In this document: positions 1-10,440 of the stretch, in pieces
Layout: each line of letters opens with the position of its first letter
Numbering within the stretch: the first letter of the stretch is position 1
Origin: Cocos nucifera
Taxonomy: Eukaryota; Streptophyta; Magnoliopsida; Arecales; Arecaceae
Direction of reading: 5' to 3'
Assembly: GCA_006176705.1 (NCBI GenBank)
Contig: QRFJ01000488.1
Coordinates: 1 to 64,000 of the forward strand
Length of the DNA: 64,000 nt
Made by a program: the position numbers and the translations under genes
The notes under the pieces: model-generated
Told to the model about the DNA's origin: nothing
Database searches by the model: none
The model's input: the letters and a program-made list of their open reading frames with translations, nothing else

Positions 1-1265
1 TTCCTAGCTTCTATGGTACCGAACTTCTTTAGGTTCATCATAAGATTTTTTTTCTTTTGCATTTCAGCCAAGGTCTAGCCCACCATTTCTTTGTTCCGTA
101 ACTACTTTACTTTAAAAAGTTATCCCACCGCCAAAGATTGGTGGTACCTGTCCCCTTAGTTCAGCAAGAAGAAGTTACTTAAGAGTGCTCCTTCTTTCAT
201 TCACAACTGAAAGAAAAAAGTTCTTTTACATTTTCTGCCCATCCTTAGACTTAGGACTTCCTCCCTGGGGACATCTGAGGGATTCGGTCCGTCGAGCTTT
301 GGGATTAGAAAAAGAGGATCAAGAATCAGTTAGTAAGATTAGAAATTACTGGACTCCTGCTCTGTCCGAGCTAATAAAGGACTAGACCTTGTTCAACCTT
401 GGTTTAAGTCCTCTAAACCCAGCAGGTATATTCTTAAATTTTATAAGTTTCTTTCTCATCCTTCTTTCTAATTATGAATTTTTTCTTATTGTAGAAATGG
501 ATGCAGACGAGCTTTAATATCTCTCTAAAGAACTCTGAGGCAACAAAAGGAAGGACACCATGATCGATAAACCTTCCAAAAGGGCGAAGGTCGACACCTC
601 AAGCTCTACTATGCTCGTCGATGCCCCTACTACTACCACTACCACCGAGGTTGTAGTGCCTCTGACCTCCATGAACTCCCAGACTGAAGTCCAAACTTCT
701 GAGCCCCTCATGGAGATGGAGGAGGTAGAAAAGAAGAAGAAGAAGAAGGAGAAGTCGGCCATTGCAATGGTTCGATGCAAGATCAACTTCGGAGGGTCCA
801 ACGGTTCTGACAAGGTTTCGGAGGAAAACCCCTTCAACAATCGAGGAATTATCAGGAAGCTAATCGATGGGTGCACTCTGCTTGAGGTCATGGATAGAAT
901 TGTTGATGCCAACTTCGAGCAGCACATCTAGGATTCTCTTGGGTCATTTCTTAAGGTGAACCAATTCGTCTCTCTTCCTTCTTGTTCTTTTATTGGTTAG
1001 TCCATGTGTCTCTTCATTAATATGATTTACTTAGTCATTTTTATAGATGGGGCACCAACTGATCGCCAATATCAAGGCGATGAACCTTCTGAGGTCGGAA
1101 GTAGTAAAGGTTCAAGAAGATCACCAGGCCGAAGTCAGCCACCTTTTTGAGGAGAAAGCTGAGGTTGAGCATCTCCTTGAGAAGACAATGACCAAGGTCA
1201 AGGGTCTTCAAGAGATAATCCAAGCCACTGAATAGACTTTAGTGAAATTGGAGGCGGAGTTGGCC
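1..1265 (+). pseudogene. Second, inverted copy of the Tat extra ORF (Transposase_28-like), broken
   Basis: Sense-strand copy of the extra ORF that also lies antisense at 12235-15050. The first exon (to 425) carries the hydrophobic stretch with a VPNFFRFI motif typical of the plant 'putative gypsy type transposon' (Transposase_28) family. The second exon (about 495-955) has a Lys-rich run near 730-755, and the third starts at 1047 with MGHQLIANIK. Two GT-AG introns are visible at 426-494 and 956-1046; they have exactly the same lengths (69 and 91 bp) as in the antisense copy. The protein is of unknown function; the coil-rich C-terminal part is missing here. Stops and shifts break every exon. 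It ends near 1265, close to the gag leader of the downstream element. It may be the extra ORF of an oppositely oriented relative joined by deletion. Confidence 0.75.
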
Positions 1266-1405
1266 TCCAAAATCCATGGATTGGTGCTAAAGGAAGGGCC
1301 TCTGAGCTCTTGTTCTAAAAGGAGTGCTCAGTTGATCTGTTCTTTTTTTTTCCACTCTCAACTCCTTTGATTCCTCTCCCTTTGATCTTCATTTGCTTTT
1401 GAAAG
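1266..1405 (+). other. Junction and gag leader
   Basis: Between the truncated extra-ORF copy and the gag ATG there is about 140 bp with a T-rich tract near 1340-1353. No LTR end or primer binding site is recognisable, so the normal 5' LTR and leader appear to have been lost. Confidence 0.5.
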
Positions 1406-2990
1406 ATGCCGCCAAGGAAGGCTTCCACCCAGTGATCTACTACCTCTATCGCCAGATTTGAATCAGACATGCAAGCTTCGATCCCCTCACTAGCATCTCA
1501 GTCTCCTCCACCAGCAGTCATGGTAGATCTAAAGTAGTTCAACCTGCTAATCCAGTAGGTTAAGGGCCTCACTAAAGCAGTGTAGGCTATATAGCAACCC
1601 CCGACATCAGTTCAGCTAGAGAAAACCTCACCGAAGTATCAGGATCTGGTACGAGGAAGGTGCACCTAGGGAAGCCAATCAATAACCCCTAGGAAGGGAA
1701 AGCAAAGAGTGGTGAGCCCCTATTCTGACCATGATTCCACCTCTAGAAGATTGCTGCTATCATTTAGCCAGAGGACCCTCAAGATTCATGATCGAGAAGA
1801 TCTCGATCAAAAACTTCAAGAGATGAATTAGCAGATCGAGGAGCTCCATTATGCTGCCCCTGCCCATGTCAACAACATCTACACCAACCCTCCATTCACT
1901 CCTCAAATCATGCAAGAGCCCATCCCGCCAAACTTCAAACTCTCTTAATTTGAGAGTTACGAAGGAACTTTAGATTCGACTGATCACCTTGAGGCCTTCC
2001 AAATGATGATGCTGCTCCATGGCGCACCAGACGTCATTTTATTTCGAGCTTTTTCATCTACCCTAAAGGGAGCAGCAACAAATTAATTCTCGAGTCTTAA
2101 ATTGAGTACAGTCTACTCCTTTGAGCAGATAAGTCATCAGTTTGTGGCTCATTTCATCAGCAACCAACATCTAAGGCGAGGCTCGAACTCTCTCAACAAT
2201 ATCAAGCAGAAGGAAGGAGAGTCCATCCAAACTTACGTCAGCTACTTCAATGCTACTACCACTAGAGGTCGAAAACTTGGATCAATCTATTGCTATGGCC
2301 ATGTTGAAAGGTGGCCTTCAGAAGAATGATCTCCTATCCTCCTTAGAAAGAAAGTCTCCCAAGGATTTTGCTGAGATGCTGGCTCGGGCTAATGGTTATG
2401 CTTGGACAGAAGAAGTCTTTAAAATAAAGGATGATGAGGCTGCAAGAAAGCAGCAAGTGGATGAATCAAGCAAGCCCGTAGTTTCAAAGAGATAGAGTGA
2501 AGCTCGACCATGCTCTAGAACTCCTCCTAAGCACAAACAAGTTTGGACTCCTCGAGCTCATCGATAAAGAATCCTGATCGAAGGGCACGATGAAACTCTT
2601 CCCTCAGAAGGTTCCACAACTGTGCCCTCCTCAATGCTCCAAAGATTCAAGTACTGATGGAGATCGAGAAATAACTATCGAGATCAAAGAGGATGCGCAT
2701 CCATCTTGACAAGCACAATCCTAATAAATACTATCTCTATCATTGTGACCATGGTCACAATACTAAAAAATGCATTCAGCCCCAAGACGAGATCGAGGAG
2801 CTCATCAAATAAGATTGGCTCATTCAATTTCTTCAACGATGGCCTGAAGGAAGGCAAGATCGGCTGAGAGCACTACCACAGCCAGAGCTACCAAGAAGGA
2901 AGGAGCAGCAAGGAGATCGATCTCCACTGGGCATCATCAATACTATCTCTAGGAGACTTTGACGAGAGGAGGCCAGTCGATCGGTAGAAC
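1406..2990 (+). pseudogene. Tat-lineage gag, broken
   Basis: Would encode the retrotransposon capsid polyprotein. The start at 1406 gives MPPRKAST, matched by the gag of the derivative at 49940-51215. The capsid core is readable at about 2000-2330 with the motifs MMLLHGAPD and ISHQFVAHFIS, and continues in a second frame at 2250-2495. A zinc-knuckle-like segment lies near 2715-2800 (YYLYHCDHGHNTKKC), with the first Cys replaced by Tyr. The gag ends with the DRSPLGIINTISRR block near 2918-2960. Many in-frame TAG/TAA stops and at least two shifts make it non-functional. Confidence 0.85.
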
Positions 2991-3049
2991 CTGCTAAGTG
3001 GTAGAGGACTGAAGAACCCATTTCTTTCACTGAAAAAGATGCTCAAGGG

Positions 3050-3260
3050 ATTCAATTCTCGCATAATAATACGATTGTAGTTTCTTTGAATATTGCTGAC
3101 TATGATGTACGCCATATTCTTATTGATAATAAAAGCTCTATTGATATTTTATTTTATAATATTTTCTCCAAAATATCCATATCTAATACAATTTAGGACC
3201 AATGAACTTTCTATTGATAGGCTTCATCAGTGATGCTGTGCTGGTTGAAAGGATAACAAC
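3050..3260 (+). pseudogene. Retroviral-type aspartic protease of the Tat element, broken
   Basis: Translation of about 3076-3190 reads SLNIADYDVRHILIDNKSSI and onward. The family motif is a D-S/T-G-S/A-S active site after a short strand; here it is DNKSS, so the catalytic Gly is missing. The protein would process Gag-Pol inside the virus-like particle. Its placement between gag and reverse transcriptase fits. Frame breaks on both sides. Confidence 0.65.
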
Positions 3261-3559
3261 ATTAACATGGCTGCAGGGCAGTACCCAAGATAGTCCAAGG
3301 CACGAGTAGTCTTTTTGGTGGTAAAAGCTCCTTCCAGCTATAATACAATTCTTGATCGACTTGATTTGAATGCACTTCGGACAGTGGTGTCAACTTACTA
3401 TATGAAAATAAAGTTTCCAACAAGTTATGGAGTCAGAGAAGTTAGAGGAGATCAAACTCGGATAAGACATTGCCACTCAATTACTTTACAAGAAGGTGGA
3501 CAACCAAATCCTTGTCCAATGGATGGGCTTAACGTCTGTGATAATCTTATTGAAGAATA

Positions 3560-4857
3560 GGGTGAGCCTATGAAAGATCTTATCATGATTCCTTTGAATG
3601 ATAGAAATGAAGAGCACACTGATCAGATCAGATCCAACTTAGCGAAAGAAGTTAGAAAGTAGCTCGTCGCCTTCCTACAAAGAAATGTAGATATTTTTGC
3701 TTTGACACTCGCAAACATGCCCAAAATTGATGCTAAAGTTAGAAAACATCATCTGGCCGTTGATCCGAAATGTTGGCCAGTAAAGGAGAAGATGCGTGGC
3801 TATGCACCAGAGAGACATAAGGCAATTATGGAAGAGGTTGACAAACTCCTTAAAGTCAGGTTTATTCAAAAAGTCTCTTATCCGAATCGGTCTCCAATAT
3901 GGTCCTCATTAAGAAGGCAAATGATAAATGGAGAATATGCATAGACTTCAAGAAGTTGAACAAAGTTGGCCCAAAAGATAGCTATCCTCTATCTCGAATT
4001 GATCAGCTAGTGGATGCAACCTCGGACCATGAACTTCTCACTTTCATGGATGCCTTCTCCAGCTACAACCAAATCTTGATGGCACTAGAAGATGAGAAGA
4101 AAACTATTTTTATCACTGACCATGATCTTTATTGTTATAAGGTTATATCCTTTGGGCTTAAAAATGCAGGAGCAACCTACCAACGTCTGATCAATAAAAT
4201 TTTCAAGAAATAGATCGGCCACAACATGGAGGTCTATATAGATGACATGCTTGTCAAGAGTCGATCTTCAATAAATCATATTATTGACTTTGAAGCAATC
4301 TTCAGCGTCCTCCAGAGATATAAGATGAAGTTGATCCCGACCAAGTATGCCTTTAGAGTAACTTTCGGAAAGTTCTTGTGATTCATGGTGTCAAAGCATG
4401 GAATCAAGGCAAATCTAGAGAAGATTCGAGCCATTCGAGAGATGGTTGCCCCAAAGTCAGTAAAAGAAGTTCAACGCCTGATAGAAAAAATAGCAGCTTT
4501 GAATCACTTCATCTTAAGGTCGGTTGAACATTGCATGCCATTCTTCTAGGTCCTCAAATAGCCAAAGAATTTCTACTAGACTCCTAAATGCAAACAAGCA
4601 TTTGAGGAACTAAAAAACTACCTGGACTCACCTCCTCTATTGGCCAAGCCAGAATCTGAAGAAGAATTATTTCTATACCTGGCAGTCTCCCCTGTGGTCC
4701 TAGCAGTAGTCTTAGTCAAGAAAGAGATGAAAGTACAGAGGCCAATCTACTATATAAGCCAAGTTCTGAGGGGTACTGAAATCAGGTATACCAAGTTAGA
4801 GATAACTTATGCTTTATTGATTGCAACCCGAAGGCTCTGACCTAATTTTTAGGGGTG
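3560..4857 (+). pseudogene. Tat reverse transcriptase plus first RNase H, broken and split by an insertion
   Basis: The N-terminal RT region is at about 3700-3900 (VDKLLKVRFIQKV). The palm continues at 3899-4213 (WRICIDFKKLNKVGPKDSYP, then FMDAFSSYNQI) and the catalytic box YIDD is intact at 4235-4246. The connection and first RNase H domain follow (FEELKNYLDSPPLLAKP; IYYISQVLRGTEIRYTKLE near 4745-4800). TAG/TGA stops interrupt it at several places. At 4858-4862 the reading stops at the target site of small Copia element A. The RNase H sequence resumes at 8509 (TDQPIKVILHRTDTFGRIAK), showing that the insertion is younger than the pol gene. Confidence 0.9.
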
Positions 4858-4862
4858 CTCCA

Positions 4863-5366
4863 AGTTAGAATTATTGGTGCTCCCAAGCCTTGGGAGGCTA
4901 CTGGAGGAGTCAGGGTATTGACTCTAGGAGACTAGGGTAGGTGTGATCCTAGGACTAGGATCGATTTGGTCCTAGGATGGAGGTTCATCCCTCCGCGGTC
5001 ATGAGGCCTTGGTTTGGATTTTATGGGGGCTATTCAAAGTTTGGAATAGATTTGGATCTATGGGATTGAGTGCATGATCATACCATGGGTGTACATGGGT
5101 TTGGGTTAGTGCATTCATACTGGGTTAGCCCAAGAAATTTTTTATGGGTTGGGATTTTGGTCCATGTACAAGTATATATACATGTATATTGTAAACCCTA
5201 GAAGAGAAGAGAAGAAAAATCAATAGAGCCATTTTCTCCCATATTTCTTCCTCTCTCTGATTTCTTCACATGCCAAGGTGCCCTAGCGGGCGCGTCTCTA
5301 AGCTTAGAAGGAGGCGCATCCCAATCTTCTTTCAACCTCAATAACATCATGGGATCCTGCACAATA
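4863..5366 (+). repeat. 5' LTR of small Copia A
   Basis: Begins AGTTAGAATTATTGG (decayed from TGTTAGGATT seen in the 3' LTR) and ends ACAATA. It contains a TATA-like run near 5171-5195. It matches 7999-8503 nearly end to end. Confidence 0.93.
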
Positions 5367-5368
5367 AT

Positions 5369-5381
5369 TGGTATCAGAGCC
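5369..5381 (+). other. Primer binding site of small Copia A
   Basis: TGGTATCAGAGCC, complementary to the 3' end of plant initiator tRNA-Met, two bases after the LTR end. This is the usual arrangement in plant Copia elements. Confidence 0.93.
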
Positions 5382-7100
5382 TCTCTTGACGTAGAGGCAT
5401 GAAGGTGCGATCCAGCACAGGAATGGAAGATTCAATAGCAAAAAAAAAATTATTCTAAGGGCCTGCAGGCCCCCCTTTCTTCCTTCTAGATCCAACAATG
5501 TCGATGATTGGCCGCCAATCTCAGGCTTAGCGGCCACGAACCAGCATATGGAGGTAGTTTCTGATAACCAAGTGGCCGAGCATGATGTGCAGAGGCAGAT
5601 CCTGTAGGCGATCGATGGTGGCGCTCGTGGGTAGAATGCAGGAGATCTAGAGGTGTCGCAACAAGCCGTCTTCTTCTCTTGGGGGAGTAACATCGCAAGC
5701 AGCGACATCGACTTTGGTGGCAGCGCAAGCGATGGGGTCCAGTGGCTATGGGTGCCATGATGGCATCTGATCCAGTGGCGGTGACGTGCGTGCAATGGAG
5801 AGCTGGCTCGAGGCACATGGATCCGACTATGGAGCGTCGATCTAGAGGTGGCCACACCTAGATCCGACGGTGGCATGTGGATCCAAGCTGGCGAGATGGC
5901 ATGGGCCATCCTTTTCCTCTCGATGCGCAGGATCCAACGTGGTGGAGCAGGGATCTGGTGAGGCAATGCCCAGATCCAGCGATGGCAGGCCACGAACAGC
6001 GGTAGTGATGTGCCATAGTTGTGATCTAGTGACGACGATGCTCAAATCCAATGATCGTGCCCAGATCTGATGGTCGAGTGGGCATTGATCTGCTAGTGGT
6101 AGTGTTCCACAGTGGTAGGTGGTCTGATTCGATTTTGGATGGGACGAAGATCGATGGAGCCACAGTGGTGGAGATCCGACGATAGCGGTGCTCGGATCCA
6201 ATGGTCACATGGGCAGGAGATGGTCGACGATGTTCCATGGTGGCGATCAGGTTGATCTATTCTGGTTTTGGATAGGATGAAAGGAGTCGAAGGAGCCAAA
6301 AGAGACTGGAAGTTTCCAGCAGGAGAAAAAAAAATTGAAGGGGGTTTTTGGGTTTATTGATTTCTTGATTTATTTTTTCTCTTGGTTTGTGATGTTCTCC
6401 TGGATGTAGCTAGGGTGCTGGTGATATTTTTTGTTTGCCATGTAAGAGGAGAGATCACTCAAGGGCTCGGGATCGAGATAGAGCTAAAGAAGAAACTATT
6501 CAGTCTAGTGGAAGGCTATAAAAAATAGTTGGGGTGTATTCAGCAGTGTGATCGGTTGGAGTCTTTAGGGTGATAGAGATGGATGATCCATAGAGGTCCA
6601 ACAGGTTAGGGCTGGATAGCTATAGAATGGCACAGAGATCAGGTAGAGAGCACTGGAGTGCTGCAGTAGCAGTACCCTAGAGGCATAGGGGCTGAGAGAG
6701 GCTCGACAATGCAGCAGCCGAGGAGGGTATCTCGGTAGATAATGCTAGGGGCTTCTCAGGGAGACAAGAAGCAGATCTCAAGGAGAGCTAGGGTGTCTCA
6801 GAAAGCACCAGGGGTATCTAGCAGTTGGGAGTATCTTGGATCATGTTTCTTCTATAGGAGCACCAGGAAGAGTCGCAGTTCAGTGGAGGATGGTTTATAT
6901 ACAGCAAGAGAGGATCCAAATACCTATGAGGAGGTGGTGTTGAGATGAGGTAGGGAGCATTGGAGTGCTACAGTAGTACTTTCCTAGAGACACGAGGTTG
7001 AGAGAGGCTCGACAGTGCAGCAGCTGAGGGAGGTATCTTAGTAGAGAGTGTTAGGAGGCATCTCAAGGAGATCGAGAGCAGATCTCAAAAAGAGCTAGGG
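5382..7100 (+). other. Non-coding 5' interior of small Copia A
   Basis: About 1.7 kb, relatively GC-rich at 5460-6240 with imperfect repeats of a GATCCGATGGTGGC-like motif. Open frames here are short and mostly on the - strand (for example 5304-5993); none resembles a known domain. In element B the corresponding place holds a Copia gag, so this part appears to have been replaced rather than decayed from gag. Confidence 0.6.
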
Positions 7101-7998
7101 AGTCTAGGAGCCTCAGGATGAGATAGGTGGGTCTAAGCCCAGAGCAGGGTTTGACCTGTAGTTCCTCTGGGTGAAACTGAAGCAACGGTTGGTGCGGGGG
7201 CAGAAAAAGAGAAGTGCTAGGATGTAATTTTCTAGGATTTGGTCATTGGATTCAGAGGAGTTGGATGAGCTCCTGTATGTTTTGGAGGTGCCCGCAAGTT
7301 GTGGAGGTATATGAGATGGCTTTGGAGGGGTCCACAAAGTGTAGAGGGTTCGAAGAAGCAGCGACGATTATCGAGGTGCAGCGATGGTGATCAATAGTGC
7401 AGTGTTGAGTCGTTGGCCTCGGGTGATTCGATGATAGAGTTAGATTCTTCTGCAATATTAGATGAACTTCAGACTAGGTGGAGCTCTGGAGTGGTGGCTT
7501 CATAGGTGGAGCTCTAGAGAGGTGGCTTCATAGGTGGAGCTCCAAAATGGTGGCTTCATAGGTGGAGAGAAAGTTTGGCATGAGTTCAGAGTGGAGGGAT
7601 GCAGGAGGATCGATATCCTAGCACCAGCACTAATGATGCATAGTTTCAGATGGAGCGATATGTGCAAATGGATAGGTATAGTTTTAAGAAGATCATGTTA
7701 GATGGTATAGCATGTGCTAGTGCAGAAATGCTGCAGGTTCTCTAGAAAAGTCTAGGAAAGATGATGCAACTATTAAGCAAAAGAGATCCTACAATTCTAG
7801 GATGGTGCGAAAGAGCAAGTCAGGTCTTCAGCTATGGAGTTGGTCATCCCATAGGTCTCCAAGGGTGTACAACAGCTGAAGAAGATTGGCGAAGGTGATG
7901 TTTGCATAAGGGGCTGTCAGAGTGCGCAACGATAGTGGGATCATGCAGGAGGGCATTAGCAAGGGATTTGCCAAGGCTTGGGACACCAAGATGGAGAT
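7101..7998 (+). other. 3' interior of small Copia A shared with element B
   Basis: Colinear with about 55930-56575 of element B. Shared landmarks are a GAGGGTTCGAAG segment, a TTGGCCTCG segment, ATCCTAGCACCA and the terminal polypurine stretch at about 7986-7998. No open frame of note. Confidence 0.75.
7476..7559 (+). repeat. 28-bp unit repeated three times
   Basis: Three direct copies (7476-7503, 7504-7531, 7532-7559) of a unit starting AGGTGGAGCTC and ending GGTGGCTTCAT. Element B has a single copy-like segment (around 56120-56150), so this is a local expansion in A. Confidence 0.93.
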
Positions 7999-8503
7999 TG
8001 TTAGGATTAGTGGTGCTCCCAAGCCTTGGGAGGCCACTATAGGAGTCAGGATGTTGGCTCCAGGAGATTAGGATAAGTGTGGTCCTAGGGCTAGAATTGA
8101 TTTGGTCCTAGGATAGAGGTTCAGCCCTCTACAGTCATAAGGCCCTAGTTTGGATCTCATGAGGGCTACTCAGAGTTTGGACTAGGTTTGGATCCATGAA
8201 ATTGAGTGCATAATCAGACTATGGGTGTACATGGGTTTGGGTGAGTGCATTCGGACAGGGTTAGCCTAGGAAGTTTTTTACAGATTAGGATTTTGGTCCA
8301 TGTATAGGTATATATATACATGTATATTGTAAACCCTAGAAGAGAAGAGAAGAGAAATCAATAGAGCTATTTTCTCCCATATATCTCCCTCTCTTTAGTT
8401 TCTTCAAATGCCAAGGTGCCCTAGGGGGCATGCCTCCAAGCTTGAAGGAGGCACACCCTAATCTTCCTTCAATCTCAACAACGTCATGGAATCCTGCATG
8501 ATA
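7999..8503 (+). repeat. 3' LTR of small Copia A
   Basis: Starts TGTTAGGATTAGTGG directly after the purine-rich AAGATGGAGAT and ends GATA before the CTCCA duplication. A TATA-like run GTATATATATACATG lies near 8309. Confidence 0.93.
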
Positions 8504-8508
8504 CTCCA

Positions 8509-9240
8509 TAATACTCCTCACTGATCAACCAATCAAGGTAATTCTTCATCGAACAGACACCTTTGGAAGGATAGCAAAATGGGCGATTGAGCTCACAGAG
8601 TTTAACATCTATTTTCAAATTTGACCATTAATCAAAGCTTAGATATTGGTAAATTTCATAGTAGAATGCACTATTCCAGATGAAGCTGAACTTGAACAAC
8701 CTTAGGTCAATGTTTCGTTGTTGCAGCCAAACTCTCCTGAAGAGAGAGTGGATCTTTCTGAAGGCTTTTGGGCCCTATTTGTGGATGGCTCATCCAAAGA
8801 TTTCGAAGTTGGTGCAAGTTTGATTTTAGTCAATCCAGAAGGAATTGTTACTGAGTATGCATTACGCTTCCAGTTTCTCATAATAAATAATAGGGCAAAA
8901 TATGAAGCTCTGATTATGGAGTTGAAGGTAGCCAAAGAACTAAAAGTAGATTGACTTCTGATTTATAGTGATTCTTAGTTAGTGGTGGAGTAAGTTAGTG
9001 GCAGTTATGAAGCTCAGGAGGAAAGCATGATGAAGTATTTGAAAAAAGTGAGGAGTCTAACCCTGACTTTCACCAGTTTCGATATTCAACAAATCTCTAA
9101 AGTTGAAAACACTAGAACCAACCTCCTTTCCAAGTTAGTCACTTTGGCTCCCAACGAACTGCCTAAGGAGGTCTTCTTTGAAGTTCTACAACATCCAAGT
9201 TCAGATCCCCAGTAGTAATGTAGGTCGACCATGAGCCCAG
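8509..9240 (+). pseudogene. End of first RNase H and archaeal-type RNase H of the Tat element, broken
   Basis: 8509-8660 completes the first RNase H. 8718-8954 then encodes a second domain with LFVDGSS (first catalytic Asp), NRAKYEALIMELKVAKEL (the Glu helix), and after a TGA stop LLIYSDS and a QVSG-like segment. The domain ends near 9215 (SFDIQQISKVENTRTN). This second, archaeal-type RNase H next to the retroviral one is characteristic of plant Tat elements. Two or three stops disable it. Confidence 0.85.
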
Positions 9241-10440
9241 CTGGATTGACCCTCTAATATTATACCTCAAAGATGGAGTTCTTCCTAGAGATCCTAAAGA
9301 AGCTTGAAAATTGAGAAACCAAGCCTCTCGTTATATTTTGTATGAAAGTAAACTATACAAAAGGTCATATTCTTTACCACTCCTTCGATATCTCTGACCC
9401 TTAGAAGCCGAATATGCCTTGAGAGAAGTTCATGAAGGTATATGTGAAAATCATCTTGGGGCCAGATCATTATCTTATAAATTGCTTCACCAGGGGTATT
9501 ACTGGCCAACTTTGCAATAGGATGTGACTGACTATGTGAAGAAGTGTTAATAATATTAAAGAAATGCCAACATTCAGAGACGGCCTGCTTTACAACTTAC
9601 ACCATTGAGTGCTCCTCAGCTTTTTGCACAATAGGGAATGGACATACTTGGATCATTTTCCTTGGCCTTTGGATAGTAGAAATTCCTTCTGGTAGCTATG
9701 GATTATTTCATCAAATGGGTAGAATCTGAGCCCTTGGCAAAAATCACTAAAGCTAAAGTACAGGACTTCATCTGAAAATTAATAGTTTGTAGGTTCGACC
9801 TACCTCAAAATCTCATCATAGATAATGGGCGCTAGTTCATGGAAGCAAAATTCATTAAGTTTTGTGAAGATCTGAATATCTTCTATCACTTTACATCGGT
9901 AACTTATCCGCAAGCAAATGGTGAAGCCGAGGTAACAGATAGAATTTTGTTGTAAGGGATTAAAGCGAGGCTTGAGAGAATGAAAGAAACATGGGTTGAT
10001 GAACTCTAAAATGTTCTCTAGACATACAGGACCACCCAGATGCTGCCAACTAGGAAAACTTTTTTTGTCCTGGCTTTTGGAGTAGAAGTAGTAATACCAG
10101 TCGAGCTCAGACTTTGTTCTACCTGAGTTGAAGGTTTCAATGAGCAAAATAACTCGCAAGACCTTCGGACGAACCAAGACCTGGTGGAGGAAAAGTGGGA
10201 GAAGGCCCAAATTCGAATGGCAGTATATAGACAAAAAGTGGCCCGCTACTATAATGCCAAAGTCAGGAGAAAAATTTTTAGAGTTAAAGATCTAGTACTT
10301 CAATGAGCAGACATCTCACAGTTGCAAAATCAAGAAAAGCTCACCCCTAATTAGGAAGGTCCCTATGAAGTTGTGGAAATTATCCGACCTAGGTCTTATT
10401 ATCTAAAGAAGCTCGAAAGAGCTGTACTCTCACAGCCATA
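9241..10440 (+). pseudogene. Tat integrase, broken
   Basis: The zinc-binding N-terminal part reads at about 9395-9545 (LREVHEGICENHLGARSLS, then YYWPTL and a degraded Cys pair). The core follows with the first Asp near 9640 (MDILGSF), the DNG motif near 9820-9830 (IIDNGR) and the Glu segment ANGEAEVTDR near 9913-9945. The C-terminal domain is at about 10190-10390 (YNAKVRRKIFRVKDLVL; EGPYEVVEI). Several TAG/TGA stops and a shift near 9550 break it. The C-terminal 250 bp is included in the 1.26 kb duplication. Confidence 0.88.

Larger units (their letters stand above)
4863..8503 (+). mobile_element. Small non-autonomous Copia-type LTR element A, nested in the Tat pol
   Basis: Complete element: two LTRs of 504 and 505 bp, a perfect 13-base initiator-tRNA-Met-type primer binding site, a polypurine tract, and flanking 5-bp duplications CTCCA at 4858-4862 and 8504-8508. 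The 2.6 kb interior has no pol and no recognisable gag frame. Its last kilobase is clearly homologous to the interior of element B (54030-57518), which does carry gag. Deleting A plus one CTCCA rejoins the RNase H reading of the host Tat element. Confidence 0.93.

Noticed and set aside
560..931. A possible stand-alone gene with a Lys-rich run
   Set aside because: It is exon 2 of the Tat extra ORF, matched exon for exon by the antisense copy at 14426-13953.
5369..5381. tRNA-like sequence TGGTATCAGAGCC here and at 54947-54959
   Set aside because: These are primer binding sites complementary to a tRNA 3' end, not tRNA genes; no cloverleaf is present.
5304..6299. A cluster of - strand frames up to 229 residues in small Copia A
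   Set aside because: GC-richer DNA with overlapping frames on both strands; no domain, and the position is the non-coding interior of an LTR element.
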